From Streptomyces cavernae (GTDB lineage: Bacteria > Actinomycetota > Actinomycetes > Streptomycetales > Streptomycetaceae), in the NCBI RefSeq assembly GCF_004023625.1, contig NZ_ML137708.1:219262-283261 (forward strand): a stretch of DNA of 64,000 nucleotides, in the 5' to 3' direction. The notes below the pieces were generated by a model that searched no databases, was not told the origin of the DNA, and saw only the letters and a program-made list of their open reading frames with translations. Shown here one piece after another: positions 8,226 to 16,987 of this stretch. Each line of letters begins with the position of its first letter. Within the stretch, counting starts at the first letter, position 1. The position numbers were made by a program, and so were the translations under genes.

Positions 8226-9755
8226 ATGCCCGTCGAGAGCAGTTGTCGTGTCCCGGATGCGGGCCCGCTGCCTACGCACACCCCGTCGTTCAGCGCGGCC
8301 GGACAGACACCGAGCATGCGCTGCTGTCTCACCGTGCCTTTCGACCTCTTGCGCGCCGCCCTCCGCACCAGGGGCGTGCGCCAGTCCTACGCCCCGAACG
8401 CCGTAGCCGCCGTCAACCTCGAACTGGTGACCCTGACCGAGGACCGCGCGATCATCACCTGGTACACGGGCGTGCCCGGCACCAACGACGGTCTCGGGCG
8501 GATGCTGCCCGCGGTCACCGAGGGCGAGGTCGTCTACGGCACCCATCCCGCCCGGCTCAACCGCACGGCCTCCGAGCGCGGCCGCACCGCGCATCACTAC
8601 GTCGAGCTGACCGATCTCGAGCCCGGCCAGACGTACTACTACCAGGCCCGCTCCCGCGGTACGGCCGCCACCCCCACCGCACTGCACCTGGTCAACGGCA
8701 ACGCCGTGGGCACCTCCCCGTACGGGCTCGGCACGCCCGGCGGCCCGTACTCCTTCACCACCCCCGAGCCCCCGCCCGGCCGCCATCTGCTGTCGATCGC
8801 GCTCTGCAACGACCTGCACCTGGGTGAGACCACCGCCGGGGTGATCACCGGTATCCCGCTGCTGCGCGGCATCCGTCAGGGGCCCGGTCTGGCCCCGTAC
8901 CCGGAGATCATGACCAGGGCACTGGTCGAGGAGGCCCGGGAGCGCGGAGCCGACCATCTGCTGGCGGCGGGCGACATCACGGCCGGCGGCGCACCGCACG
9001 ACCTGGCCGAGGCCAAACGGATCCTGGACGGCTTCGGCACGCACGGCCGGGACTACTTCGTCACCCGGGGCAACCACGACCGTCCCCGGCGCCGTGGGGA
9101 CGGGTTCCGCGACGGCTTCCTGGGCGGTGAGGGGCCGGCGTACTTCGCGCACGACCTGGGCGGGCTGCGGGTCGTCGGCCTGGACACGTACGAGAAGCGG
9201 GGCAACGGGAGCGACTCGGGCGCCCTGTCCGGCGAGCAGCTGTCCTGGCTGCGGACCCGGCTGCGGGAGGACCGGGACCAGCCCACCGTGGTCTTCGGGC
9301 ACCATCCGCTGACCGTGCGGAACTCGCTCTTCCCCATCACCAGCGGGCACCGTCTCAACCGGCGGCAGGCCCGCGCCATCCTCGACGCCTACGCCGCCGC
9401 CCCCGGCGTCTTCCTCCATCACGCCGGCCACACCCACCGCAACAAGCGCACCGTGCTGCCCCGGGCACCCCGGGTCACCCTGCAGGAGGTGAGCGCGGTC
9501 AAGGAGTACCCCGGCGGCTTCTGTCTGCTGCGGATCCACGAGGGCGGCTACGCACTCAACTACTACAAGACCAGTAGCGCGGCGGCCCGCGAGTGGAGCG
9601 AACGCAGCCGGCGGGTGGCCACGGGGCTGTGGCCACAGTACGCGCTGGGCCGGTCCGTCGCGGACCGCAACAGCGTCACCGCCCACGACCTCTCGGGCAT
9701 CAGGCGCCCCACGGCGGGCCTCACGGCAACCCGAGTACCTGGCGAAACACGCTGA
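8226..9755 (+). CDS. Metallophosphoesterase with N-terminal fibronectin-like domain
   Basis: The product is 509 residues from the ATG at 8226, which follows GCGGAGG by 5-6 nt; an in-frame GTG at 8193 lacks such a site. Residues about 60-185 resemble the fibronectin-type domain of purple acid phosphatases. The calcineurin-like domain follows, with metal-ligand motifs NDLHLG, AAGDI, TRGNHDRP, FGHHPL and HHAGHTHRNK. It should hydrolyse phosphoesters with a bimetal centre. I see no clear signal peptide. It stands as a single gene between the pseudokinase and the SpoIIE regulator, with no overlap to either. Confidence 0.85.
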   Translation: MPVESSCRVPDAGPLPTHTPSFSAAGQTPSMRCCLTVPFDLLRAALRTRGVRQSYAPNAVAAVNLELVTLTEDRAIITWYTGVPGTNDGLGRMLPAVTEGEVVYGTHPARLNRTASERGRTAHHYVELTDLEPGQTYYYQARSRGTAATPTALHLVNGNAVGTSPYGLGTPGGPYSFTTPEPPPGRHLLSIALCNDLHLGETTAGVITGIPLLRGIRQGPGLAPYPEIMTRALVEEARERGADHLLAAGDITAGGAPHDLAEAKRILDGFGTHGRDYFVTRGNHDRPRRRGDGFRDGFLGGEGPAYFAHDLGGLRVVGLDTYEKRGNGSDSGALSGEQLSWLRTRLREDRDQPTVVFGHHPLTVRNSLFPITSGHRLNRRQARAILDAYAAAPGVFLHHAGHTHRNKRTVLPRAPRVTLQEVSAVKEYPGGFCLLRIHEGGYALNYYKTSSAAAREWSERSRRVATGLWPQYALGRSVADRNSVTAHDLSGIRRPTAGLTATRVPGETR

Positions 9756-9975
9756 TCGCGCCGGCACGCTCCCGGCCGCGGATCCGGCACGGACGGGACC
9801 AGCACAGGTGTGCGCGTTCCGCTGCGAAGGGGGCGATGTCGTGGTTTCATCGGACCTCCCTCGGTTGATGGTCGGCGACCGCAGCAGGATGCTGGAGACG
9901 ACGCCGTGATCTGTGCCGCCGTTCGTCGCCGATGGCCGTGGTGTCGGCGGTGGTGAGAACGAGGGTGAGAAGTTC

Positions 9976-12480
9976 ATGGACGACGCGTCCGGCACCAATC
10001 CGGGCAGACGCGACGAGCCTCCGGAGGACCTGGCGGTCGTCGTCGACACCGACGGGACGATCACCGCCTGGGACGGCGATGCGCGCGAACTGCTCGGCTT
10101 CGAGCCCGAGGCCATGCCGGGCCGGTTGCTCGCGGACGAGCCGCCCGGCCTCACCGGGACCGACGCATGGACCGGTGACGTGGCACTGCGCCACCGCGAC
10201 GGCCACCGTGTCGTCCTACGGCTGCGGGCGCGGCCACTGAAGGACTCCGACGGCAAGACGGTATGGCTGCTGACCCGCCCACCGGACACGGAGGCGGCGC
10301 GCGGGCAGACGGCGGGCGCGGAGGCCGCGCGCGGGGAGACGGCGAGCACGGAGGCGGCACGCGCCGAGGCAGGAGAGCGGGCGGGAGCACAGGCGTGGGC
10401 GGCGGCGCCGCGGGCGCAGGCCGGGCCGCTGTGGAACGAGACGCTCGCCCAGCTCCCGTTGGGCGTGGCGGTCTACGACCACGAGGGGCGGCTGGTGGGC
10501 GCCAACCAGGCCATGGTGAGCCAGATGGGGCTCACCGAGAGCGAAATGCTGGGACGCAGCCTGTGGGAGATGGCTCCCTACCCCCCGTTCGACGAGCTGG
10601 ACCGTCTGCAGCAGCAGGTGCTCGACAGCGGAGAAACGGTCTTCCATCAGTTGTACGGCCGCTCGCCCACCGCGACGCGGGAACAGAGCTGGTCGATCTT
10701 CCTCTTCCCGGTGCGGGACGCGGACGGCGCGGTGCGGGGCGTGTCGGCGGCGGTCTTCGACAGCACCGAGCAGTACTGGGCCCGGCGCCGGCTGGTCGTG
10801 CTCAACGAGGCCAGCGCCCGGATAGGCAGCACCCTGAACGTCACGACGACAGCCGAGGAGCTGGCCGAGGTGGCGACGGGCGGGCTCGCCGACTTCGTCA
10901 CCGTGGACCTGCTGGAGTCGGTGTTCCGCGGCGACGAGCCGGAGCCGATGCCGACGACCGGACCGGTGGTGTTCCGGCGGTCGGCCCAGCGCTCGGTCCT
11001 GCGGGGCTGTCCGGAGGCGGTGGTCAAGCCGGGCGAGCCCGACGTGTACGCGCCGGGCTCCTCTCCCGTGCAGGCGCTGGCCTCCGGCCGTGCCACCCGG
11101 CACAACATCGACGACCCGGCGATGCGCAGCTGGGTCCTGGCCTCCCCCGCCCGGACCGAGACCGTACGCAGGTTCAACATCCACTCGGCGCTGCTGGTGC
11201 CGCTGCGCGCCCGCGGTATCACGCTGGGCATGGTGCACATGTTGCGGCACCGGACGCAGGAGGGGTTCACCGAGGACGATCTGCTGCTCGCCGAGGAGAT
11301 CGTGGCGCGGGCGGCCGTGAGCGTCGACAACGCCCGCCGTTTCACGCGCGAGCGGCGCACCGCGCTCACCCTGCAGCGGAGTCTGCTTCCCGAGCGGCCG
11401 CCCGGACCGGCGGCGCTGGAGGTCGCCTACCGGTACCTCCCGGCGGACGCGGGCACCGGCACCGGGATCGGCGGCGACTGGTTCGACGTGATCCCGCTCT
11501 CCGGGGCGCGGGTCGCGCTCGTCGTCGGTGACGTGGTGGGCCACGGCGTCCACGCCTCGGCCACCATGGGGCGGCTGCGGACCGCCGTACGCACACTGGC
11601 CGACGTCGACCTGGCCCCGGACGAGTTGCTCACCCGCCTCGACGACCTGGTCGTGCGGCTGGACCGCGAGGAGGGTCCGGACGTACGGGGCCCGGGCGGG
11701 GCCATGGGTGAGGTCGGCGCCACCTGTCTGTACGCCGTGTACGACCCGGCCTCCCGGACCTGTTCGATGGCCCGGGCCGGGCATCCGCCGCCCGCCGTGG
11801 TCGCGCCGGACGGCGGGGTACGGTTCCTGAGCCTGCCGGCCGGCCCGCCGCTGGGGCTCGGCGGTCTGCCGTTCGAGTCGAGGGAGATCGAACTGGCCGA
11901 GGGCAGTCTGCTCGCGCTCTACACCGACGGTCTGGTCGAGGGCGTGGACCGGGACATCGACATCGGGATGGAGCGGCTGCGCCGCGCGCTCACCGAGCCC
12001 GGCCGGTCCCTGGACGACATGTGCGACGCGGTCCTGAACAACGTGCTCAAGGACCGTCCGGCGGACGACATCGTGCTGCTGATGGCCCGCACCTCCGCCC
12101 TCGACGCCGGTCACATCCGCACCTGGGAGCTGCCGTCGGACCCGGCGGCCGTGCCGCAGGCGCGTCGGCTGGCCGGTGAACAGGTGGCGGACTGGGGGCT
12201 CGGTGACCTGGCGTTCGCCACCGAACTGATCGTCAGCGAACTGGTCACCAACGCCATCCGCTACGGCGGCGCGCCCATCCGGCTGCGGCTGATCCGTCAC
12301 GACACCCTGATCTGTGAGGTTTCCGACGGCAGCAGCGCGGCCCCGCATCTGCGCCGGGCGCGCGCCTTTGACGAAGGGGGCCGCGGGCTGCTCCTGGTCG
12401 CTCAGATCGCCGAACGCTGGGGCAGCCGGCAGACACCGTCGGGCAAGACGATCTGGGCAGAACAGCCGCTGCCGGGTTGA
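9976..12480 (+). CDS. PAS-PAS-GAF-SpoIIE phosphatase with C-terminal HATPase (anti-sigma type) domain
   Basis: The product is 834 residues. The ATG at 9976 follows GAGGGTGAGAAG, and I prefer it to an upstream ATG at 9913. A PAS-like segment spans about 15-95, followed by an Ala/Glu-rich linker with repeats of the type TEAARAE, and a second PAS domain at about 150-255. GAF follows at about 275-440 and the PP2C-like SpoIIE domain at about 455-695, with metal-site motifs GGDWFDV, VGDVVGHG and TDGLVEG. The C-terminus (about 705-830) is a HATPase_c_2 kinase domain with ELVTNAIRYG. Such proteins control anti-anti-sigma factors by phosphorylation and dephosphorylation. This one combines both activities. 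Its partner is not adjacent. Confidence 0.9.
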   Translation: MDDASGTNPGRRDEPPEDLAVVVDTDGTITAWDGDARELLGFEPEAMPGRLLADEPPGLTGTDAWTGDVALRHRDGHRVVLRLRARPLKDSDGKTVWLLTRPPDTEAARGQTAGAEAARGETASTEAARAEAGERAGAQAWAAAPRAQAGPLWNETLAQLPLGVAVYDHEGRLVGANQAMVSQMGLTESEMLGRSLWEMAPYPPFDELDRLQQQVLDSGETVFHQLYGRSPTATREQSWSIFLFPVRDADGAVRGVSAAVFDSTEQYWARRRLVVLNEASARIGSTLNVTTTAEELAEVATGGLADFVTVDLLESVFRGDEPEPMPTTGPVVFRRSAQRSVLRGCPEAVVKPGEPDVYAPGSSPVQALASGRATRHNIDDPAMRSWVLASPARTETVRRFNIHSALLVPLRARGITLGMVHMLRHRTQEGFTEDDLLLAEEIVARAAVSVDNARRFTRERRTALTLQRSLLPERPPGPAALEVAYRYLPADAGTGTGIGGDWFDVIPLSGARVALVVGDVVGHGVHASATMGRLRTAVRTLADVDLAPDELLTRLDDLVVRLDREEGPDVRGPGGAMGEVGATCLYAVYDPASRTCSMARAGHPPPAVVAPDGGVRFLSLPAGPPLGLGGLPFESREIELAEGSLLALYTDGLVEGVDRDIDIGMERLRRALTEPGRSLDDMCDAVLNNVLKDRPADDIVLLMARTSALDAGHIRTWELPSDPAAVPQARRLAGEQVADWGLGDLAFATELIVSELVTNAIRYGGAPIRLRLIRHDTLICEVSDGSSAAPHLRRARAFDEGGRGLLLVAQIAERWGSRQTPSGKTIWAEQPLPG

Positions 12481-12535
12481 GGGGTCCTTTCACACCAGAC
12501 CACGCGACCCGGGCGGGCATGGTGAAAGGACCCCT
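12480..12535. terminator. Inverted repeat, probable bidirectional terminator
   Basis: Perfect 14-bp arms (AGGGGTCCTTTCAC at 12480-12493 and its complement at 12522-12535) are separated by 28 nt. The element starts on the last base of the SpoIIE gene stop codon and lies just beyond the 3' end of the convergent DUF6624 gene. Confidence 0.75.
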
Positions 12536-12571
12536 GAGAGCCTGTCGGCGGCCCTGCACCAGGAGGCGGCC

Positions 12572-13117
12572 TCAACCGCCCCGGTGCAGCTGCCGCATCT
12601 GTTCGGCGAGCGGTCCGAGGCCGACGTCACGGCGTCGTTCGTCGAGGGTGTGCGGCTGCCGGATCGGATACGGGCGGAGGGTGACGGGATTGACGCGGGT
12701 TCCGTAGAACTGCTGCCGGCCCTCTTCCACGGCGCAGTGGTCGGCGATGTAGGCGTGGTGCACGGCCGGGCACCGGCCGTCCGCCGCGGCCTGGGCTATC
12801 AGGTCGCGGCAGGTGAGCTGGAAGTCCAGGTCCGGGCCGTGCAGAAGGATCATCAGGGCCGCCGTGGAGGCGGATTCGCCGACCACATCGGCGGTGGGCC
12901 AGCCGTGCCCGTGGACGATGGCCCGCAGTACCTCGGCGTTCTCACGGCGGCACTCCATCAGACGGCGCCGGAAGTACGGGACAGGCCCGGCCTGTGCCTG
13001 CCGGGTGAGATCGCGGTCCTCGTCCGCTCTACGGCGTAACTCGTCCGCGAGCGCGCTCACCCGCATCGGCGGGAGCTCCGTCGCCGCCAATGCCCCGGGT
13101 CGTCCGTAACCGTTCAT
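12572..13117 (-). CDS. DUF6624 family protein
   Basis: The product is 181 residues, starting at the ATG at 13115-13117 behind GGGGAGAG. The C-terminal half carries family features: GHGWPTADVVGE, a His/Leu-rich helix, and the end motif EEGRQQFYGTRV. The function of DUF6624 is unknown. Codon 27 is TTA (13037-13039 on the plus strand reads taa), which is rare in Streptomyces and would make expression depend on the bldA tRNA. The start overlaps the stop of an upstream ATP-binding-protein remnant by 4 nt, so it may once have been the second gene of an operon. Confidence 0.8.
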   Translation of the reverse strand: MNGYGRPGALAATELPPMRVSALADELRRRADEDRDLTRQAQAGPVPYFRRRLMECRRENAEVLRAIVHGHGWPTADVVGESASTAALMILLHGPDLDFQLTCRDLIAQAAADGRCPAVHHAYIADHCAVEEGRQQFYGTRVNPVTLRPYPIRQPHTLDERRRDVGLGPLAEQMRQLHRGG

Positions 13118-13344
13118 CTCTCTCCCCGCAGTGCCAGGGTGAACCACACCCGCGTGCCCGTGGCGCCGGGAGCGGCCGGGGCGTCGGCCGGCGCGGCCAC
13201 GATGGCCGGCCCTCGTCCGGACACCGCGCCCGCGTCGGCGGCCGCGAACCGGGTGCAGGCCCCGGGACTTCGCCGCCGTGTGCGCTCCCAGGGCCGGCCT
13301 GGGATCAGCGTCGGCTCGTCCGTCCGTTGCCCAACGGTGGCCAT
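13114..13344 (-). pseudogene. Remnant of an HATPase_c_2 ATP-binding regulatory protein (C-terminal end)
   Basis: A 76-codon open frame ends in GRGPAIVAAP followed by GTRVWFTLAL. This matches the usual C-terminus of Streptomyces anti-sigma-type ATP-binding proteins, where the region reads GRGL-x-V-x-ALADRWG and then GxxVWFxL. The upstream part of the domain, including the N and G1 boxes, is missing. In many Streptomyces loci an intact copy of this gene is divergent from an XRE/DUF397 pair, the arrangement seen here. The stop overlaps the DUF6624 start (ATGA). I infer decay or deletion of the 5' part; a small surviving peptide cannot be excluded. Confidence 0.55.
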
Positions 13345-13590
13345 CCAGCTCTCACATCACGGAGTGGCACGCCTTCCCAGCGTCTGCCGGGCCGTCAATT
13401 CCCTTGCGATCAGGCAAGGTTGTACTTCTCGCCGCGAACCGTGCGGCAGTTCACTCGATCACTATGGCGGCCGACACACTCAGGACGCAAGCTGCGTTCT
13501 GATAATTTCAAAACGATCCGCAAGTCCCTGTCAGTGTCAGCGAAGGCATGGCACACTGCTCGCTGTGACGCCGCTTAGGGAGGTAGGGAC
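13345..13590. promoter_or_regulatory. AT-richer intergenic control region upstream of the XRE gene
   Basis: This 246-bp stretch is clearly less GC-rich than its flanks. It holds a palindrome ACGCA-AGC-TGCGT at 13485-13497, directly followed by a -10-like GATAAT at 13501-13506. Both lie about 90 bp upstream of the GTG at 13591. They are candidate elements for the XRE/DUF397 operon; binding is inferred only. Confidence 0.4.
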
Positions 13591-14457
13591 GTGAGCGACA
13601 ACCGCTCGGGCGGCGGTGCACCGACCGTTCTGCGGATGGTCCTCGGCAAGCGTCTGAGGCAGCTGCGGGAACAGGCCGGAGTCTCGTACGAGGACGCGGC
13701 GCGGGTCATCGAGGTGACTCCGCTGACGGTCCGCCGGATCGAGAAGGCCGAGGTCGGGCTGCGGATACCGTACGTCAGGGAGTTGCTGCATACGTACGGC
13801 GTCCCGGCGGCGGAGACAGACGACTTCCTGTCCATGGCGCGGGAGGCCAACAAACCGGGCTGGTGGTACAAGTACCGCGACGTGTTGCCCGACTGGTTCA
13901 GCGCCTACGTGAGCCTGGAGAGCGAAGCCACTGTCATCCGCCTCTACGAACCCCACTACGTCCCGGGGTTGCTGCAGACGCACGAGTACGCCGCGGCGCT
14001 GATGCACGTGGGTTTCCCGAACGAATCGAAGGAGGACATCGACCGCCGCGTGGCCCTGCGCCTCAAGCGCCAGGACCTGCTGGCCAAACCGGACTCACCC
14101 GCCATCTGGGCCGTGCTCGACGAGACGGTGCTGCGCCGCCCGGTCGGCGGGGCCGAGGTGATGCGGGCTCAGATAGACAGGCTGATCGAGGTGCTGGATC
14201 TCCCCAAGGTGAGGATCCAGATCATGCGCTTCGACGCCGGAGCGCATCCCGGCGCCTTCGGGCCGTTCCACTACTTCCGCTTCGGCTTCTCCGAACTGCC
14301 GGACGTCGTCTACACCGAGAACCTCTCCGGCGCGGTCTACGTCGACCAGCCCGACGACGTCGTGGCGTACCTCGAAGTACTGGACCGGATGTCCGTGCAG
14401 GCGGAGCCGGTCGCCAAGACCAGGGCCATCCTGGGCGAACTGCGTAAGGAGTTGTGA
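13591..14457 (+). CDS. XRE-family helix-turn-helix regulator with DUF5753 domain
   Basis: The product is 288 residues, starting at GTG 13591 behind AGGGAGG. The N-terminal HTH (about 18-72) is KRLRQLREQAGVSYEDAARV. The rest is a DUF5753 domain with the hallmark YEPHYVPGLLQTHEYA. Such proteins form a large Streptomyces family paired with DUF397 proteins, and several affect development or antibiotic production (for example the BldB/WhiJ-type groups). The DUF397 gene follows almost immediately and shares the transcript. Confidence 0.9.
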   Translation: MSDNRSGGGAPTVLRMVLGKRLRQLREQAGVSYEDAARVIEVTPLTVRRIEKAEVGLRIPYVRELLHTYGVPAAETDDFLSMAREANKPGWWYKYRDVLPDWFSAYVSLESEATVIRLYEPHYVPGLLQTHEYAAALMHVGFPNESKEDIDRRVALRLKRQDLLAKPDSPAIWAVLDETVLRRPVGGAEVMRAQIDRLIEVLDLPKVRIQIMRFDAGAHPGAFGPFHYFRFGFSELPDVVYTENLSGAVYVDQPDDVVAYLEVLDRMSVQAEPVAKTRAILGELRKEL

Positions 14458-14459
14458 TC

Positions 14460-14696
14460 ATGGGATCCGTCTACAACGGTATGCCTGCGAACGACCTGGG
14501 AACCGAGGGCTGGGAGAAGCCCTGGAGCGGCACCAACGGCGGAAGCTGCGTCGAGGCGAAGCGGCTCACCGACGGCAGTGTCGCCTTCCGCCAGTCCACC
14601 GACCCGGACGGGCCCGCCCTGGTCTACACCCGGGAGGAAATGATCACCTTCCTCGACGGGGCCAAGTCCGGGATGGCCGACTTCCTGGTGGCTTGA
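14460..14696 (+). CDS. DUF397 domain protein
   Basis: The product is 78 residues. I chose the ATG at 14460, which sits 8 nt after AAGGAG (14446-14451). A GTG at 14454 overlaps the upstream stop but leaves only 2 nt of spacing. The family signature is present: WEKPWSGTNGGSCVEAKRL and VAFRQSTDPDGPALVYTREE. DUF397 proteins are small partners of the XRE/DUF5753 regulator encoded just upstream, and the pair behaves like a regulator and antagonist in studied cases. A strong hairpin follows at 14748-14810. Confidence 0.9.
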   Translation: MGSVYNGMPANDLGTEGWEKPWSGTNGGSCVEAKRLTDGSVAFRQSTDPDGPALVYTREEMITFLDGAKSGMADFLVA

Positions 14697-14747
14697 GACA
14701 ACTGAACTTCCGCGCGGGGGCGATCACCCAGGGGGAGGGCGATCACC

Positions 14748-14810
14748 CGGAGGAGGCACGGCGGACGGGGGCGTGGGGGACGAGACACCCGTCCGCCGTG
14801 CCGACCTCCG
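14748..14810 (+). terminator. Strong hairpin terminator after DUF397 gene
   Basis: Perfect 15-bp arms (GGCACGGCGGACGGG at 14755-14769 and its complement at 14788-14802) extend through a small bulge by six more pairs (CGGAGG with CCTCCG), with an 18-nt loop. Just upstream, GGGCGATCACCC occurs twice (14718-14729 and 14737-14748). Confidence 0.8.
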
Positions 14811-15020
14811 GGGCTGTCTCCGGGCCCTCCGCGCCCCGCGGGCCGCAATGCCGCACCCCGCGCCGAGGGACCGCGATGAACTCCCCACAGGCCGTCGCCG
14901 AGACCCACCCGCCCATCGGCCCGACGGGCGCCCCGGTGGTCACGCACGACACGAACGAACTCCGCCACCTCATCCGCGCACACGCATCCTTCAGCTTTCA
15001 ACTTCGGCGTAATAAACGGA

Positions 15021-15060
15021 AGTTGACGGTAGGTTACGACAGTTGACGGTAGGTTATGAC
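15021..15060. repeat. Two-copy 20-bp tandem repeat upstream of methyltransferase gene
   Basis: AGTTGACGGTAGGTTACGAC (15021-15040) is repeated directly at 15041-15060 with one change (C to T). Each unit contains TTGACG, a good -35 match. The array ends 31 bp before the methyltransferase start, in a short AT-rich window, so it may be a promoter or operator. Confidence 0.7.
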
Positions 15061-15091
15061 AGACCGCGTGACGTACGGCAGGAGAATTCCC

Positions 15092-15901
15092 ATGGCAGAC
15101 GGCCGGCCCGCTCCCGACCAAGATGCGTTGTCCAAGATCGACACGACGGTGCCGCACTCGGCCCGCATCTGGAACTACTGGATGGGCGGCAAGGACAACT
15201 ACGAGGTCGACCGGGTCGCGGGCGACGCGTACCGGGAGGTCGCCCCGAACATCGAGACCATGGCCCGCGCCTCCCGCGGCTACCTCATCCGCACGGTGAC
15301 CCTCGTCGCCGGAGAGTTCGGCATCCGCCAATTCCTCGACATCGGCACCGGTCTCCCGACGTACGACAACACCCATCAGGTCGCCCAGCGCATCGCGCCC
15401 GAGTCGCGCATCGTGTACGTGGACAACGACCCACTGGTGCTCCGGCACGCCCAGGCGCTGCTGACCAGCACCCCCGAGGGCGTCACGGACTACATCGACG
15501 CCGACCTGCACGATCCCGAGAAGATCCTCGAAGCGGCGAGCCAGATCCTCGACTTCGACAAGCCGATCGCGCTGATGCTCATGGGCATCCTCGGTCACAT
15601 CCAGGACTACGAGGAGGCCCAGTCGATCGTCCGCAGGCTCCAGGCGGCCCTGCCCTCCGGCAGCTACTTCGTGCACTACGACAGCACGGACACGGACGAG
15701 GAACTCAAGCGCGCCCAGCAGGGCTACGACGACACCGGCGCCATCCCGTACGTCCTGCGCAGCCCCCAGCAGCTCAAGGCGTACTACGAGGGCCTGGAAC
15801 TGCTGGAGCCCGGCATCGTCTCCTGCCCCCTGTGGCGCCCGGAGCCGGGGACGGACCCGGCACCGACGGACGTGTACGGGGGCGTGGCGCGCAAGCCGTA
15901 G
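15092..15901 (+). CDS. SAM-dependent methyltransferase (Methyltransf_19/DUF574 family)
   Basis: The product is 269 residues from the ATG at 15092, which follows AGGAG; an in-frame ATG at 15056 lies inside the tandem repeat and lacks a ribosome site. The family-specific opening PHSARIWNYWMGGKDNYEVDR is followed by the SAM-binding motif FLDIGTGLPT and by VYVDNDPLVLRHA. These enzymes are abundant in Streptomyces, and their substrates are mostly unknown. A paralogue with the same motifs lies 2 kb away at 17943-18764, and the two flank the dehydratase operon. Confidence 0.9.
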   Translation: MADGRPAPDQDALSKIDTTVPHSARIWNYWMGGKDNYEVDRVAGDAYREVAPNIETMARASRGYLIRTVTLVAGEFGIRQFLDIGTGLPTYDNTHQVAQRIAPESRIVYVDNDPLVLRHAQALLTSTPEGVTDYIDADLHDPEKILEAASQILDFDKPIALMLMGILGHIQDYEEAQSIVRRLQAALPSGSYFVHYDSTDTDEELKRAQQGYDDTGAIPYVLRSPQQLKAYYEGLELLEPGIVSCPLWRPEPGTDPAPTDVYGGVARKP

Positions 15902-16018
15902 TGTCCGGTCCGGGTCGGACGCCGGACGGGCTGATGCAACGCGGCTCGGACCGCGATACGCAGGCCCTCCGGCGCCCGAGAGGGCGAACAAGGCCGGCCC
16001 GGGGGGCCGCACAGGCAC

Positions 16019-16987
16019 TCAGCCCCCGCACAACTCCGCGAACCGGCCGACATCGATGTTCCCTCCGGAGACGATCACACCGACCCGGGCCGGTACTCCC
16101 TCCACTCGCCCCGCCAGCAACGCCGCGACCGCGGAAGCCCCGCTCGGCTCAACAACGATCTTCAGCCGTTCGAAGAGGAATCGCATCGCCGCGCGGATCT
16201 CGTCATCGCTGACCACGACGATGTCGTCGACCAGCCGCCGGTTGACGGAGAAGGTCAACTCCCCGGGGATCTCGGCCGCTTGTCCATCGGCGATGGTGCG
16301 CGGCACCGGAATGGACACCCTCCGCCCCGCACGGAGCGAACGCCGGGTGTCGTCCCCGGCTTCCGGTTCGACACCGATCACCCGGATGTCCGGCCGCAGG
16401 CCCTTCGCGGCGATCGCACTGCCCGCGATCAGCCCGCCGCCACCCACCGGGGTCATCACCCCGTCCAACTCCCCCACGTCCTCGAGCAGTTCGAAGGCGG
16501 CGGTGCCCTGCCCCGCGATCACATGCGGATGTTCGTAGGGAGGGACCAGTGCCAGCCCGCGGTCGGCCGCGAGGGACTCGCCGATCGCCACCCGGTCGCC
16601 GGTGTAGCGGTCGTAGGTGACGATCTCCGCTCCGTACCCGGCGGCGGCCTCGCGCTTGGAGCGCGGCGTGTCCTCGGGCATCACGATCACCGCCGAACTC
16701 CCCAGCTCCCGGGCTGCCAGGGCGACGGCCTGGGCGTGGTTGCCGGAGGAGTACGTGGCGATGCCCTTGGCCAACTGGGCGTCCGGCAGCCGGGAGATCG
16801 CGTTGTAGGCGCCGCGGAACTTGAACGCCCCGATGCGCTGGAAGTTCTCGCACTTGAGGAAGACCTCCGCACCGACCCGCTCGTCCAGGGTGCCCGAGCG
16901 CAGTACGGGGGTGCGGTGGGCGACGCCCTCGAGCCGTGCGGCGGCGTCGCGAACGTCGTCAAGGGTGACCGGCGGGGTGTGTGTCAT
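16019..16987 (-). CDS. PLP-dependent threonine/serine dehydratase
   Basis: The product is 322 residues, of the biosynthetic or catabolic threonine/serine dehydratase and serine racemase fold (type II PLP). The PLP lysine is in GAFKFRGAYNA, the substrate loop is SSGNHAQAVA, and the phosphate-binding glycine loop is VGGGGLIAG. It should deaminate L-Thr/L-Ser or a hydroxyaspartate. It lacks a C-terminal ACT regulatory domain, which suggests a catabolic, unregulated enzyme. Its start overlaps the stop of the YheO-like regulator by 4 nt (ATGA), so regulator and enzyme are co-translated. Confidence 0.9.
   Translation of the reverse strand: MTHTPPVTLDDVRDAAARLEGVAHRTPVLRSGTLDERVGAEVFLKCENFQRIGAFKFRGAYNAISRLPDAQLAKGIATYSSGNHAQAVALAARELGSSAVIVMPEDTPRSKREAAAGYGAEIVTYDRYTGDRVAIGESLAADRGLALVPPYEHPHVIAGQGTAAFELLEDVGELDGVMTPVGGGGLIAGSAIAAKGLRPDIRVIGVEPEAGDDTRRSLRAGRRVSIPVPRTIADGQAAEIPGELTFSVNRRLVDDIVVVSDDEIRAAMRFLFERLKIVVEPSGASAVAALLAGRVEGVPARVGVIVSGGNIDVGRFAELCGG

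Noticed and set aside
8205..10349. A 714-codon minus-strand frame
   Set aside because: It runs antisense across the metallophosphoesterase and the SpoIIE gene, which have clear domains and starts.
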